NCBI GenBank assembly: GCA_023407175.1
Contig: JAEYMU010000031.1
Span: 121,843-185,842, forward strand
DNA: 64,000 bases
Source of the DNA: Bacillota bacterium
GTDB taxonomy: Bacteria; Bacillota_A; Clostridia; Lachnospirales; Lachnospiraceae
Direction: 5' to 3'
Shown here in pieces: positions 18,651-28,233 of this stretch; the first letter of the stretch is position 1, and each line of letters opens with the position of its first letter. The notes under the pieces were generated by a model. It did not search any database, was not told the origin of the DNA, and was given only the letters and a program-made list of their open reading frames with translations. The translations under genes and the position numbers were made by a program.

Positions 18651-19085
18651 TTAGACCATCTTTGTACCACATTTACGGCAAAACTTTACCGGAGCCTCAT
18701 ATACCAACCTGCAATTAGGACATATATAAGAAGCAGGTGTTTCTTCCATTGCTGCTCCGCCACTGTCCGGCTTTTTTACTCCCAGGACTTCTCCTTCCTG
18801 TTTTTCAAGCTTTTCAATTTCCTGATTAAGTTCGTCGATGCTTGCATATTTTGCTTTGATCTGCTCACATTGTTCTGCTATTTGAGCTGTATCTATCTCA
18901 TCTTTTTCCCAGGCTTCATAGACAATGCTTCCCAAATCTGAAATCATGGTGCCGATTTCCTTTTTGATCGTACCAATATGCGTCTTAATCTTTGCACTCT
19001 CTACAAAAACAGATGTTTTTACACCGATCGCCGCCGTAGTACGTGTTACCGCATTCTGAATTTTGCTAAAAGATTCATTTGCCAT
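18651..19085 (-). CDS. Small coiled-coil protein with C-terminal zinc ribbon
   Basis: 144 residues. The N-terminal ~100 residues are helical and heptad-like (IKKEIGTMISDLGSIVYEAW, LNQEIEKLEKQEGE), suggesting a coiled coil. The C-terminus is a zinc ribbon with CPNC and CRKC knuckles. No membrane segment. ATG 19085 follows GGAGGG; an in-frame TTG at 19109 is less likely. It is the last gene of an operon whose other small members also carry zinc ribbons, 17 bases after the large one. Specific function is not recognised. Confidence 0.75.
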   Translation of the reverse strand: MANESFSKIQNAVTRTTAAIGVKTSVFVESAKIKTHIGTIKKEIGTMISDLGSIVYEAWEKDEIDTAQIAEQCEQIKAKYASIDELNQEIEKLEKQEGEVLGVKKPDSGGAAMEETPASYICPNCRLVYEAPVKFCRKCGTKMV

Positions 19086-19102
19086 ACCAGGTCCACCCTC
19101 CT

Positions 19103-21391
19103 CTACCAAATTATACTGTAAATCGACAAGATAGACGTAACATCCGTATCAATAGTAACCGGTTTTTTACTTCCCTTATACAGCATTAAGTCGCCCTTTT
19201 GCCTTTCGCTGCTATAGTCCAAAAGGTATGCAATATGGGTTTCATCGACTGGTACGAAGGAGCTTACATCATCGGATATTTTCGTCTGCTTATTTCCTTT
19301 CAGGCAGCATAAGGTTCCATCATAGTTACTGGAGCTGTAATCTATATAATAAAGCAGAGAATCACTGTCCTTGAAATTATAAATGCTGCTGATATATACG
19401 TCAGTGGCCAGCGCTTTTTTGTCAAAGTATATATCACCGGAGCCATCCTTAACATCCTTATAATAGTATACCTTATTATTTCCGTTACCTAACATGTATC
19501 CTGTAACGTCTTCATCAAGCGTAGCCGGAGCTTCCACCGTTCCATTACCAATCTTGGCCGACATGAGGACACCATATCCCTTTTCGCTGTCATAATCATC
19601 AAGATAATATACAATACCCTTATCGCTTATTTTCCAGTTTATAGCGTCTGTTGAATTAATTGTACATTCCTTTTCTCCCGATGCAAGGAAGGTCTCCTCC
19701 GATATAACTCTTGAAGATACCACCTTTTCTTTCAGCTCAGAAATGATATCACTGTAAAAATAATCTCCATACTCCGAAAAAAGCTCCGACATTTTTTGAT
19801 TTACTATATTTGATACACTGTATTTTTGATAAATCACCGCAGGTATCTTTGAGCTGGCAGCAACCAAGCCATTCGTAAAGTAATCTCCCAGAACTATATC
19901 AGAAGCAATTGCCGTTTCCTTGCCATTATTCCAATAATACAGCATATATTTGTCGTAGGTTACTGCGTTATCTTCACTGTCAAAGGCATTTCGTAAATCA
20001 TCTCTGTAAAACTTATCTTCGTAAGCACTGTATGCGATATCGTACTCATCTCTTAATCTATTGCATTCCGTTTCCCAATCAGCATAATCTGACTGGTACT
20101 GGGTATATGCCGCATTGTATGCATCCCAATCTGTTTCCTGATCCCAATAACCCCATTCGCCAAGCTCAGAATTCCAGGTACTTCCCCAATAGTTGGAAAC
20201 CCATTCCTGTGTTGAATAATCCGACTCATACGGATATGCCGGCTCTTGCGGATAGGTCGGATACACCGGTTCAACCATAGCTTTATCCGAATCTGCCAAA
20301 TCATCGTTGATAAAACCGGATAGTTTACTGGTTATCGCCTCATGCTTCAGATAATAAACGGATTTCTCGTTTACCACCGATATCACCTGTGACACATCAG
20401 AGGATATCTTCACCTTTTCTTTACCGTCTTCCTTGAAATACAAAGTTCCATCCTTTATGTAATAAACGCTTTTACTGTCTGGAAAGGCATATTCAATGCT
20501 TGATGCACTGTCAAGCTTGGTGGCTTCACCGTTCAGACCCTTGAGCGACATCTCATATACCGTATACTCTACTCCATCATAGGTTTCATAAATAAGGTAA
20601 TTACCCTTTTCATTCACATAATAATTGGTTACATTTTCATCTAATTTAGATTTCTCTCCGGACTTTCTGTCATATATATAAAGTCTATTCTCTTCGCCTT
20701 TGATATAGAAAAATTTATTTCCATCTCCGGTTAATACAATATTACCGCCCGATATCTCACTGTCAATTTTATGAGCAGAATCCACTTTTGTATTGTCCGC
20801 TTTCAAATCTCTCCAATAGTAGGATATATCATCTCCATTGACACGGTCCGGATAAAAAATATATCTTTTGTCGTCACTTAAAAACACATACACTGATAAC
20901 AAACTATATCCGTAGGATGAAAATTCTTCGCCGGTCTCACTTAGGCTGCTTGTCATCTCAAATGGCTTTATTTTTGTCAGATAGGAGAAGTTTAACTCCT
21001 GATCCTTCACATAGATCAGATAGGGTTTATCCTCAGAACCCCCACCCCGAACAACCAATACAGCTGCCAGAATAATTACAACTAAAACTGCCGCCGCAAT
21101 TAAGCCCATCAAATTAATTTTCTTAGAAAATATCGTCTTTACTATCGAAGTATTCTCAACCTTACTGCTTGATACTGCTACAGGTTCAGCTGCACCGACG
21201 GGCTTCCCGCATTCCGGGCAGAAGGTAAATTCCGTAGTTGTCTTTGCGCCGCATTCCGGACAATAGACGGTTTCATAGCTTGGGGGCTGTTCCTCCTGGT
21301 GAATCTCAATTTTTGTTCCACACTCCGGGCAGAACTTACTGCCTTCTTCCAAGGCAGTGTTACAGTTGGGGCATGTCTCTTTCATTGTCAT
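19103..21391 (-). CDS. Membrane protein with two N-terminal zinc ribbons and a large extracellular domain
   Basis: 762 residues. Two zinc ribbons occupy residues ~5-70 (CPNC/CPEC, then CPEC/CPEC). One membrane helix follows at ~91-110 (LMGLIAAAVLVVIILAAVLV). The remaining ~650 residues are extracellular, with repeated short units such as KFFYIKGEENRLYIYD, SVYYIKDGTLYF and KVYYYKDVKDGSG that suggest a beta-propeller of DUF5050-like repeats. A Tyr/Trp-rich insert lies at ~375-460. Zinc ribbon inside, propeller outside suggests a sensor or scaffold. AGGGAGGG precedes the ATG. The function is unknown. Confidence 0.78.
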   Translation of the reverse strand: MTMKETCPNCNTALEEGSKFCPECGTKIEIHQEEQPPSYETVYCPECGAKTTTEFTFCPECGKPVGAAEPVAVSSSKVENTSIVKTIFSKKINLMGLIAAAVLVVIILAAVLVVRGGGSEDKPYLIYVKDQELNFSYLTKIKPFEMTSSLSETGEEFSSYGYSLLSVYVFLSDDKRYIFYPDRVNGDDISYYWRDLKADNTKVDSAHKIDSEISGGNIVLTGDGNKFFYIKGEENRLYIYDRKSGEKSKLDENVTNYYVNEKGNYLIYETYDGVEYTVYEMSLKGLNGEATKLDSASSIEYAFPDSKSVYYIKDGTLYFKEDGKEKVKISSDVSQVISVVNEKSVYYLKHEAITSKLSGFINDDLADSDKAMVEPVYPTYPQEPAYPYESDYSTQEWVSNYWGSTWNSELGEWGYWDQETDWDAYNAAYTQYQSDYADWETECNRLRDEYDIAYSAYEDKFYRDDLRNAFDSEDNAVTYDKYMLYYWNNGKETAIASDIVLGDYFTNGLVAASSKIPAVIYQKYSVSNIVNQKMSELFSEYGDYFYSDIISELKEKVVSSRVISEETFLASGEKECTINSTDAINWKISDKGIVYYLDDYDSEKGYGVLMSAKIGNGTVEAPATLDEDVTGYMLGNGNNKVYYYKDVKDGSGDIYFDKKALATDVYISSIYNFKDSDSLLYYIDYSSSNYDGTLCCLKGNKQTKISDDVSSFVPVDETHIAYLLDYSSERQKGDLMLYKGSKKPVTIDTDVTSILSIYSIIW

Positions 21392-21467
21392 TACTTTATT
21401 CCCTCCCTAAATATTCTTTATATTTATTAATCCAATCACTATTGCGAATGACCGGATATATCCCCTG

Positions 21468-21869
21468 TTAATCCTTCGCGGTTTTTACATTTTTATCGCT
21501 TATATTATCTTCCTCCTTAGGCAATGGATCGGAATATGTCTCCATCTTAGGTTCTTCAAATTTCACAAAGGGCAAAAAGGTCAGCTTTTCAGAATAGGGC
21601 ATGCTTTTCCATCCGTTTTTTTCAATGTAGTACGCCCCCCACATGCCGCTTAGCAGCCCCAGAAATATAATAAAGCTAAGTGCAAAGGCCAGCCAACCTT
21701 TTCGTTTTTTCCGTACCCTTTTTTCCTTTTTATCTTCCTGCGGTTTTTCCTTTGTCTCCTCCTGATCGGTTAAAACTTCCGGCTTGGGATTGTCCTTGTA
21801 ACTATGGCCGCAATAACCGCAAAATTGGGCACTGTCTGAAATTTCCTTTCCGCATTCTTCACAAAACAT
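21468..21869 (-). CDS. Zinc-ribbon membrane protein
   Basis: 133 residues. The zinc ribbon sits at the very N-terminus (MFCEECGKEI ... FCGYCG), followed by a Lys/Glu-rich linker (~30-65) with KKEKRVRKKRKGW and one membrane helix (LAFALSFIIFLGLLSGMWGA). A short exterior tail ends the protein. ATG 21869 is chosen because GGAGGAG lies 7 bases before it. It shares the zinc-ribbon/one-helix layout with the genes on either side, pointing to a family expanded within this operon. Not recognised beyond this architecture. Confidence 0.75.
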   Translation of the reverse strand: MFCEECGKEISDSAQFCGYCGHSYKDNPKPEVLTDQEETKEKPQEDKKEKRVRKKRKGWLAFALSFIIFLGLLSGMWGAYYIEKNGWKSMPYSEKLTFLPFVKFEEPKMETYSDPLPKEEDNISDKNVKTAKD

Positions 21870-21910
21870 ACAATACTCCTCCAAATAATCAACGATAAAG
21901 GGCAAAAGTT

Positions 21911-22189
21911 TTAAAATGAAATTGCATTCCAGCCATTTAACTTCCCATATAAGTAACCAAAGGTCCCTGCCAATACAATCAGATATACCAGGGTAATCAA
22001 AACTACCCGGATGGCTGTATTTCGTATTTTATGCACCTTCTTATGCTCTCCGCCAGGAGCTGTTTCCCCGCTGCTGCCGCTGCTTGCTTCGGGGGAAGGA
22101 GCGTCCTCTTTCATCATGGCTTCATTCCCGCAATAGCCGCAAAAGCGCGTAGCTTCATCAATTTCCTTTCCGCATTTTGAGCAGAGCAA
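21911..22189 (-). CDS. Small zinc-ribbon membrane protein
   Basis: 92 residues with the layout of the next gene: N-terminal zinc ribbon (LCSKCGKEI ... FCGYCG), a Ser/Gly-rich linker, then one membrane helix (AIRVVLITLVYLIVLAGTFGYLYG) and a few exterior residues. The start is TTG at 22189, preceded by AGAGGTG at 7 bases; no in-frame ATG would keep the first zinc knuckle. It lies 18 bases after the large exported protein gene, so it is co-transcribed. Function unknown. Confidence 0.72.
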   Translation of the reverse strand: MLCSKCGKEIDEATRFCGYCGNEAMMKEDAPSPEASSGSSGETAPGGEHKKVHKIRNTAIRVVLITLVYLIVLAGTFGYLYGKLNGWNAISF

Positions 22190-22207
22190 GCCTCATCACC
22201 TCTTTCA

Positions 22208-25105
22208 TCATGGCGTAGGTACGGTGTTATTGACCGTGTTGATCGAACGAATCTCGCCATTCACATATTCAAATACTGTCCAGTATGTTCCTGTCTGACC
22301 GACCGGCACATGAAAGGATGCCATTTGCCGTCCGCCCGCAAATACGGTGGCATATGCGCCAGAGTAACTAAGCGCATCTGAATTTGAGTTACTCCGATTG
22401 GAATAATCGTGAACCGCATAAATCCATCCGTCATCAATCGTATCAAGGATCGTAATTGTTTCCGGACCATAGCTGCTCGTATCGTCTACATCCAGATTAG
22501 CCTTTTCTATTCCGTCCCAGGAATATTTCATATTACTATAAAATACATTAAACTCGCTTCCGTCCGGCTTGTTTCCTATCAGATGTGAATCAATGTCATA
22601 GGGATATTCATCCCATCTTAACACAATGCGGATCTGATTCTCAGGTAAAATAGGAGATATCGAAAAATTCTGATCGTATTGAGGATCGGTGGAATGTACA
22701 ATAATATTAAAATAATCCGTATAAAAGCCTTCCTTTGTAGCTTCTACCGTGTAATACCCTACCGGAATTTCGCTTATGCTATATTGACCGTCACTGTTTG
22801 TTCTCACTAGAAAATCCCTGACGTACTCTCCTGCACGATTATTCCAATCGTTACGCAAACGGATCTCCACTCCCTCCAGTGCATTTCCGTCTATTGCATT
22901 AGTAATCCTTCCTCCTGCACTTCCATTTCCTGTCTGTGCATCATCAACAAGAAGTATGTGCTCCGTAAATTTAGTTTCGTCCTTGGCTATTTCCTGTAGG
23001 GAGGTCAGCTCTTTATAGCCGGCTGCACTGATTTTAAGAACATATTTCCCCTCTCCCACATTAAATGAGAATTTTCCCTCCGTATCGGTTGTCGCAGTAA
23101 GAATTATCGAACTAAGATTGTCTGCGGCATAGAGCTTGACAGCGGCATTCGGAATCGGTTCATAATCCGAGCCAGAGGTATACGCCGAAACCCTTCCCTC
23201 AATTTCGCTTCCCGATACTATTACTTTAAAAAGTGTGCTGTAGGATCTCCGATCCGCCTTGTTCCAGTAAATTGCTGTGGCATAAAAGCTGGAGGCACTG
23301 CTAGCCGGTAATACCAGCTCACTGCCATTATGATCAAGCTCCTGCCCATCCACTTCAAACCGAAGATCCGAGGCATCTATTACCTCGGAATCCAGCCTGG
23401 AGCTGGTTACATCATAATACTCAAATAAAATTTCCGGCGCAGTAAAGGTTGAATTCAAGGCGCGGACGCTCTGCCGGTTAGGTACAATACCTCTGGCAAT
23501 CTTTTTTGTCCCCAGCGTAATTAACGGTGATTTCAGTTCAATTAACTCCCTGGAATATTCCAGCTGCTTGACTGCCAGATTTACAGCCGCCTTAATGTCA
23601 GCACTGAAATACACTCCCGCCTCAAAATATCCATAAAGAAAATTATCCGTATCCAAATCCTCCGGTGATAAAATCGGTAATGTAATAAAGCAGTCCGAGT
23701 ACAACCCTGCCTGAGGATCTACTTCTATGTAAGCAATTTTCTCATTGATTATTCTGGCGCTGATATCCAATTCAATCCCCGTCTTCAGCTTTGCTTTTCC
23801 TGATAAGGATAGGGTTGGCGAGGACTTCGTCTTATAAACATCATGATAGGGCCGAAAGACCTCTTTCTTATAATAAAGGCCTACCGTTGTCACTGTCTTA
23901 CTGTGACTGCCCAGTGTTAATTCAGCCGCCAGCTCTAGCTTGGCAAACAATTTGACCTCTGCATTAAAATACAATCCGGGAACCGATGGCACCGGTAACG
24001 TCCAGTTGAACAGCTTCAATTCTCCACCGGATAAATCTGCTGACCAATTGGCAAGTGCCTCTGTCAGCCTTTTAACATTATTGGTGTATTCCATCTTATT
24101 CTTTCGGACATCCTCAAGGTTCAGTTCCTTCTTGAATTCCTCTGAGGCGAGTGTAATCCCTACCGTCCAGGATAATTCACTGGTCAGTGTTGACGACATA
24201 TCAAAGGCCAGATCCCACACTGGCCCATCTACGTTAAAGTAAAGATTCATATCCAGCAAAACATTCAAGGTTATATTCACTTCATGATTCTTAAGCGAAG
24301 GCATATTAAATAAACCGTTCTGCCCAGGATAAAGAGTGATTTCTATTTCTACCTTTAAGATATTATCCTTGGAGATGGGTTCACATTTGACCTTAATTCC
24401 TGCTGCCTTCGACGGAGTCTCCGATGCATAAGCAACCGTCATCAGGGATTTGAAGAAGCCGCTGGACCTTATATTATTTATCATCTCGACCTCTAGCTCA
24501 GGATTAAATACAACGTCCTCCACATCCCAGGTATAATCTCCGTATACCTCCAGCTCGGCAAATATTTCATCAAGTCCGGGAATCGCCACCTTAGCGGTTC
24601 CATCCTCCCTTACCTCAATAACCTTATAGGCAGAGTCAAATTTGTCATTAATTAATATATCTCCTTCGGCAACTCCAGCAACCGCAATTGTGGTGTCATC
24701 AATGATGCTGATTTCTCCATCCTTAACCGTTTTGACTGCCTCGGTGTAGGTATATTTCTCTATGGGATCTTTCTCAACACAAAATGTAAGCTCCCTGGCA
24801 TCCTGTAAGTCACTGCCGCTAAAGCTCGCCCCTTCATGCAAGGTTAAAATATATTGCTTTCCCGCCTCGTATCCGGAGGAAGGCGGAAGAATTTTAAATT
24901 GTATTCCATTAACCTTCTTTACAAGCTGAGGCATTTCGTTTCCGTTATAGTCCTTTAACGTATAAAGCGAACTGTATTCCTTACTGTCACTTTCTATATA
25001 AAACTCAATATTAGGGGCTGTTTTTTGCAGATAATAAGAATCCTCACTATCCGCAAATTTTTGCAAATAGCCAGAATTTATAGGTGTCTCTGCCATCGTC
25101 AACAT
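22208..25105 (-). CDS. Large exported protein with carboxypeptidase-regulatory-like repeats and YfaP-like C-terminus
   Basis: 965 residues from the first ATG. Beta-rich extracellular regions fill most of it; two carboxypeptidase-regulatory-like (prealbumin-type) units lie at ~655-810 (EGKFSFNVGEGKYVLKISA and DGQYSISEIPVGYYTVEAT). The last ~130 residues resemble YfaP/DUF2135 (IRIVLRWDEYPYDIDSHL). Upstream of the ATG the same frame continues for 28 codons as a typical signal peptide (RFLFVLSCVFLFVISAFG) but offers only ATT or ATA as start at 25189/25186, just after GGGGGTGG. The true protein is therefore probably secreted and starts there, or a base is wrong. First gene of the zinc-ribbon operon. 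Confidence 0.75.
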   Translation of the reverse strand: MLTMAETPINSGYLQKFADSEDSYYLQKTAPNIEFYIESDSKEYSSLYTLKDYNGNEMPQLVKKVNGIQFKILPPSSGYEAGKQYILTLHEGASFSGSDLQDARELTFCVEKDPIEKYTYTEAVKTVKDGEISIIDDTTIAVAGVAEGDILINDKFDSAYKVIEVREDGTAKVAIPGLDEIFAELEVYGDYTWDVEDVVFNPELEVEMINNIRSSGFFKSLMTVAYASETPSKAAGIKVKCEPISKDNILKVEIEITLYPGQNGLFNMPSLKNHEVNITLNVLLDMNLYFNVDGPVWDLAFDMSSTLTSELSWTVGITLASEEFKKELNLEDVRKNKMEYTNNVKRLTEALANWSADLSGGELKLFNWTLPVPSVPGLYFNAEVKLFAKLELAAELTLGSHSKTVTTVGLYYKKEVFRPYHDVYKTKSSPTLSLSGKAKLKTGIELDISARIINEKIAYIEVDPQAGLYSDCFITLPILSPEDLDTDNFLYGYFEAGVYFSADIKAAVNLAVKQLEYSRELIELKSPLITLGTKKIARGIVPNRQSVRALNSTFTAPEILFEYYDVTSSRLDSEVIDASDLRFEVDGQELDHNGSELVLPASSASSFYATAIYWNKADRRSYSTLFKVIVSGSEIEGRVSAYTSGSDYEPIPNAAVKLYAADNLSSIILTATTDTEGKFSFNVGEGKYVLKISAAGYKELTSLQEIAKDETKFTEHILLVDDAQTGNGSAGGRITNAIDGNALEGVEIRLRNDWNNRAGEYVRDFLVRTNSDGQYSISEIPVGYYTVEATKEGFYTDYFNIIVHSTDPQYDQNFSISPILPENQIRIVLRWDEYPYDIDSHLIGNKPDGSEFNVFYSNMKYSWDGIEKANLDVDDTSSYGPETITILDTIDDGWIYAVHDYSNRSNSNSDALSYSGAYATVFAGGRQMASFHVPVGQTGTYWTVFEYVNGEIRSINTVNNTVPTP

Positions 25106-25189
25106 TGTGCGGCTGCCGAGAAATGATCCGAATGCTGATATAACAAAGAGAAAGACACAAGAAAGTACAAAAAGAAAACGTTTTATAAT

Positions 25190-25576
25190 CCCACCCCCAT
25201 TAATCGGAATATACGCTAATTATTCCTGAATTATTATAAACGTATCAACTTAATACAAATATAAAAGGTTTTTAGGTACTATGGCTATTGCGTTAGCACT
25301 CTTCCTTTTTTTTCTTAATATACCATAATATATATCGCAATGCAACACTTTATAAGCCATACCGCCAGGCGCAAAAAGCAAAATTATGCATTATTAGTAC
25401 GGAAATAACAAAATTGCACATAGAAACATTTGATTGACAATATGCACCATCTATATTAACATGATACAAAGGGCCAGATAATTACAAAATTTCAATAAAA
25501 ATTCCATTTAAGCATCTACGGCTGCAATGCCTGGCTGTCACCTACTGTATCAAAGACACGAAGGGAGATATCATAA
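25190..25576. other. Divergent intergenic region between the zinc-ribbon operon and the agrC-like kinase
   Basis: 387 AT-rich bases without a coding reading. On the plus strand a sigma-A promoter serves the kinase (TTGACA 25434-25439, TAACAT 25457-25462, 17-base spacer). On the minus strand a TATAAT without a clear -35 precedes the exported-protein gene. Confidence 0.6.
25434..25462 (+). promoter_or_regulatory. Promoter of the agrC/agrA-like pair
   Basis: TTGACA and TAACAT separated by 17 bases; the leader to the kinase start is about 110 bases. Confidence 0.6.
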
Positions 25577-26899
25577 ATGAGTTTCCTGTTATCCGTATTT
25601 GCAAGCTATGCCGTAATGATACTGCAATTCTTTGTGCTATACAGGCTTTACGGTCATACCCTTACCTATAAATACAATCCGAAATACCGCTTCCTAAGCA
25701 TTCTTTTACCGCTTCTTATCTCGATTATCAGATTTCATATTTCCCTGGCCGGACTAATTCATAATTCTATATCAGACCTGGCCGCAATGGCTGTCCTTTA
25801 TATCTCCGTATTCTTATGCGGTATCCTCTTTTACAGTGACTCCATAGCCTCCAAATTCCTATGGACTATCATATATTTCCTAATTATCGCTCTGTGTGAA
25901 GTCCTGACGCTGATTATATTCCAGGTATTCGGCTTCTCCTCAACCGATTTGCTCCAAAGCGAAGCCCTCTATTATTCCTCCGGTCTGATTTCGAAAGCCG
26001 CCGCCTTCATCCCGGTGGAGCTAATCCGTCCTCTGAGGAAAAAGACACTGATGTTTCCCCGCTTTGCGAGGCTGGAGATTATCAGCATCATTTTCATAAA
26101 CCTGTTCCTGATCGTATATTCGGTATACATATTTCATTCCGACACCACTGCCCTAAGTAAAAATACGGTACTCTCCCTGCTTTTTCTACTCTGCTTTCTT
26201 ATCTCTGTTCTCACCTTTGTTATTATCTTTCGCTTGTCCGGAAAGGCAGAGGAGGACCTGGAGGAAAAGCTGTTAATCCAGCAGCTTGAAATGGAAAACA
26301 AGCTGAATAACGATATGACCAATGTGGTGGAAAAGCTCCGTTCCTTAAGGCATGATATGAACAATCATGTCCTGGTCCTGCAAAATCTGGTCCACTCGAA
26401 GCAGTACGATATCCTTCAGGAATACCTGGATGACATGTGCGGAGAGGTATCTCCGGCGAATGATTTCATTTTTATTAAAAACAAGGCTCTTTCAGCTCTG
26501 CTGTATAACAAATCCTTAAATGCCAGGCTGAAAAATATAGAATTTGAGACGGTAATCAGCGTGGATGGCTTTGATATTCCTGATAAGGATATGTGCACCC
26601 TTCTCGGTAATCTTTTGGATAACGCCATAGAGGCTGCGGAAAAGGTTTTAGATAACAAATATATTCAACTGATCCTAAGCAAAAAGGACTCTGATTACTA
26701 TATTGAATGCAGCAATACCTTCCGTGAAATGCCGGTAATTGTTAAAAACACCTTCATCACCTCCAAGGTCTCGAAGGAATTACACGGCTTTGGAATGAAG
26801 AATATACAATCGATTGTCCATAAATATTCCGGTACCATGGAATATTCCTATTATGATTTATTTAAAGTAAAAATCACATTACCATGCTTTTTTTCATAA
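25577..26899 (+). CDS. AgrC-like sensor histidine kinase (GHKL)
   Basis: 440 residues. The first ~220 residues hold about six membrane helices, as in peptide-sensing AgrC-type kinases. The cytosolic part has an H-box SLRHDMNNHVLVLQ with phospho-acceptor His259, an N-box LLGNLLDNAIEAAEK and a G-box HGFGMKNIQ. AAGGGAG precedes the ATG. It is followed 18 bases later by a LytTR regulator, giving a classic two-component pair. The pair converges on the peptide operon that begins with AgrD/AgrB-like genes 8 kb away, so it most likely senses the cyclic peptide made there; this link is inference. Confidence 0.9.
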   Translation: MSFLLSVFASYAVMILQFFVLYRLYGHTLTYKYNPKYRFLSILLPLLISIIRFHISLAGLIHNSISDLAAMAVLYISVFLCGILFYSDSIASKFLWTIIYFLIIALCEVLTLIIFQVFGFSSTDLLQSEALYYSSGLISKAAAFIPVELIRPLRKKTLMFPRFARLEIISIIFINLFLIVYSVYIFHSDTTALSKNTVLSLLFLLCFLISVLTFVIIFRLSGKAEEDLEEKLLIQQLEMENKLNNDMTNVVEKLRSLRHDMNNHVLVLQNLVHSKQYDILQEYLDDMCGEVSPANDFIFIKNKALSALLYNKSLNARLKNIEFETVISVDGFDIPDKDMCTLLGNLLDNAIEAAEKVLDNKYIQLILSKKDSDYYIECSNTFREMPVIVKNTFITSKVSKELHGFGMKNIQSIVHKYSGTMEYSYYDLFKVKITLPCFFS

Positions 26900-26917
26900 A
26901 GTAAGAGAGGAGAAGAT

Positions 26918-27625
26918 ATGCAATATATCATAGGAATCTGTGATGACGAAACTCTGCAATTAAAAATTAATAATATATATATTAAGGAAATCGCTGCGCG
27001 CAATCACATTAATGTTATCGTGAAGGCCTTTAATAACTCTTCCCAACTGTTCACCTATCTGCAAAAGGAGCCCCTGGATATCCTCTATCTCGATATTGAG
27101 CTCGGCGAAGAATCCGGCATCGAAATTGCAGAAAAGCTGACGGGACGATATCCTAACATTATTGTAGTCTTTATTACAGGCCACCGGGAATATACAAACC
27201 AGGCCTTTGATGTGGAAGCCCTCGGCTATATCGTGAAGCCGGTGGATGAACACAAGCTGGAGCGTAATATGAAGAAGGTTCTTACTCAAGTCTACGGCAT
27301 CAAAACACGTCTTTCCGGATCAAGTCTGGTTGTTACGGAAGAAAATATTAAGAAAAAGATCATTCAGTCCGATATTATCTATATCGAGCGGCTGCAAACC
27401 AAAAGTATCATACATACAAAAACCAGAAATTATCAGGTGTATGAGCCCATTACCTCTCTTTGTGAACGTCTGGAGAAAAATTTCCTGCGTCTTAACCAGA
27501 GTGAGGTTGTAAATTCCAAGGAAATTCTAAAAATTGAAGGTAATACCGTATTCCTTCGCAACGGAATGCAGTTGACTATCGGACGTACCTATAAAAAAAC
27601 CGTCATCCAGTCTTACTTAGGTTAA
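26918..27625 (+). CDS. AgrA-like LytTR response regulator
   Basis: 235 residues. The receiver domain shows the acidic ICDDE pair, phospho-acceptor Asp59 in ILYLDIE and the conserved Lys in VKPVDEHKLE. The C-terminal ~100 residues are a LytTR DNA-binding domain (DIIYIERLQTKSIIHT, FLRLNQSEVVN). AgrA-type regulators bind paired 9-bp direct repeats upstream of -35 elements; no convincing pair was found by eye in this window. It follows the kinase by 18 bases in the same transcript and ends in a hairpin shared with the convergent peptide operon. Probable activator of that operon. Confidence 0.88.
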   Translation: MQYIIGICDDETLQLKINNIYIKEIAARNHINVIVKAFNNSSQLFTYLQKEPLDILYLDIELGEESGIEIAEKLTGRYPNIIVVFITGHREYTNQAFDVEALGYIVKPVDEHKLERNMKKVLTQVYGIKTRLSGSSLVVTEENIKKKIIQSDIIYIERLQTKSIIHTKTRNYQVYEPITSLCERLEKNFLRLNQSEVVNSKEILKIEGNTVFLRNGMQLTIGRTYKKTVIQSYLG

Positions 27626-27724
27626 ATATAAGCCCCTGATCACCTACCGGTAATCACGGGCCTATAGATAAATGATATGCTGTCATTGCCGTGGCAACAT
27701 ATCCACTCAATATGCTGTTGTATT

Positions 27725-27799
27725 GGGGTCATATCCGGACGTATTATTTCATAATATGCCCGGATATTTTCCTGTGTTCCATTCCATGGCCACGACCCC
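27725..27799. terminator. Nested hairpin terminator between agrA-like gene and peptide cluster
   Basis: The inner stem has perfect 8-bp arms ATATCCGG/CCGGATAT (27731-27738 and 27760-27767), an inner ATTAT/ATAAT extension and TTTT after it on the plus strand. An outer GGGGTC/GACCCC arm pair encloses it. It separates the convergent regulator gene and the last peptide gene. Confidence 0.6.
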
Positions 27800-27815
27800 T
27801 TTCTATGTATTTGAA

Positions 27816-27935
27816 TTAGCTTCCTAACAGGGTTCTCACCAGAGACCTTGCAAAGCTTCCTACTTCATAGCCGATATGATACAAGATGCTCTCTGCTGCT
27901 ACGACATCTTCCATTCTTTCTACACGATATTCCAT
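27816..27935 (-). CDS. Type A leader peptide gene 4 (pepA4), divergent copy
   Basis: 39 residues, five longer than the other A copies. Starts MEYRVERMEDV after AAAGGAGGAG. The core differs from A1-A3: Leu replaces Trp at 18, the GxxxG element reads GYEVG, and the C-terminus is extended with VRTLLGS. It is the last gene of the cluster. An amphipathic helix from about residue 11 is expected. Predicted product: one half of a two-peptide antimicrobial; alternatively a signal peptide. Confidence 0.8.
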   Translation of the reverse strand: MEYRVERMEDVVAAESILYHIGYEVGSFARSLVRTLLGS

Positions 27936-28048
27936 TTTGCGCTCCTCCTTTCTCAAAGCATATAAACATATTCTTTCGAAGTAAAACCATTCTTAAAAAA
28001 TATCGTCAGTCGTTTTAAATTTAAACCGTCTTTAGGATAGTAATCCTA

Positions 28049-28153
28049 TTAAGCCAAAAATCCGGCGATAAAACCTCTTACGAAATCTGTGATTGCCTTA
28101 ACTACCGCATTGGGTGCGATTACGCTTTCCATACGCTCTACTCTTAATTCCAT
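28049..28153 (-). CDS. Type B leader peptide gene 3 (pepB3)
   Basis: 34 residues beginning MELRVERMESV, preceded by GGAAAGGAGG. Identical to B2 except for the last residue (Ala in place of Gly). The core is a hydrophobic, weakly cationic helix with GFIAG near the C-terminus and Pro14 at the leader/core junction. It sits in the second copy of a 363-bp duplicated A-B unit. Confidence 0.82.
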   Translation of the reverse strand: MELRVERMESVIAPNAVVKAITDFVRGFIAGFLA

Positions 28154-28233
28154 TTGTTGTCCTCCTTTCCGATTATTTTGTATCAATTTGATTTCTTTTA
28201 CCATCAAAGCTATGGCAGCCATGACTATGATAA

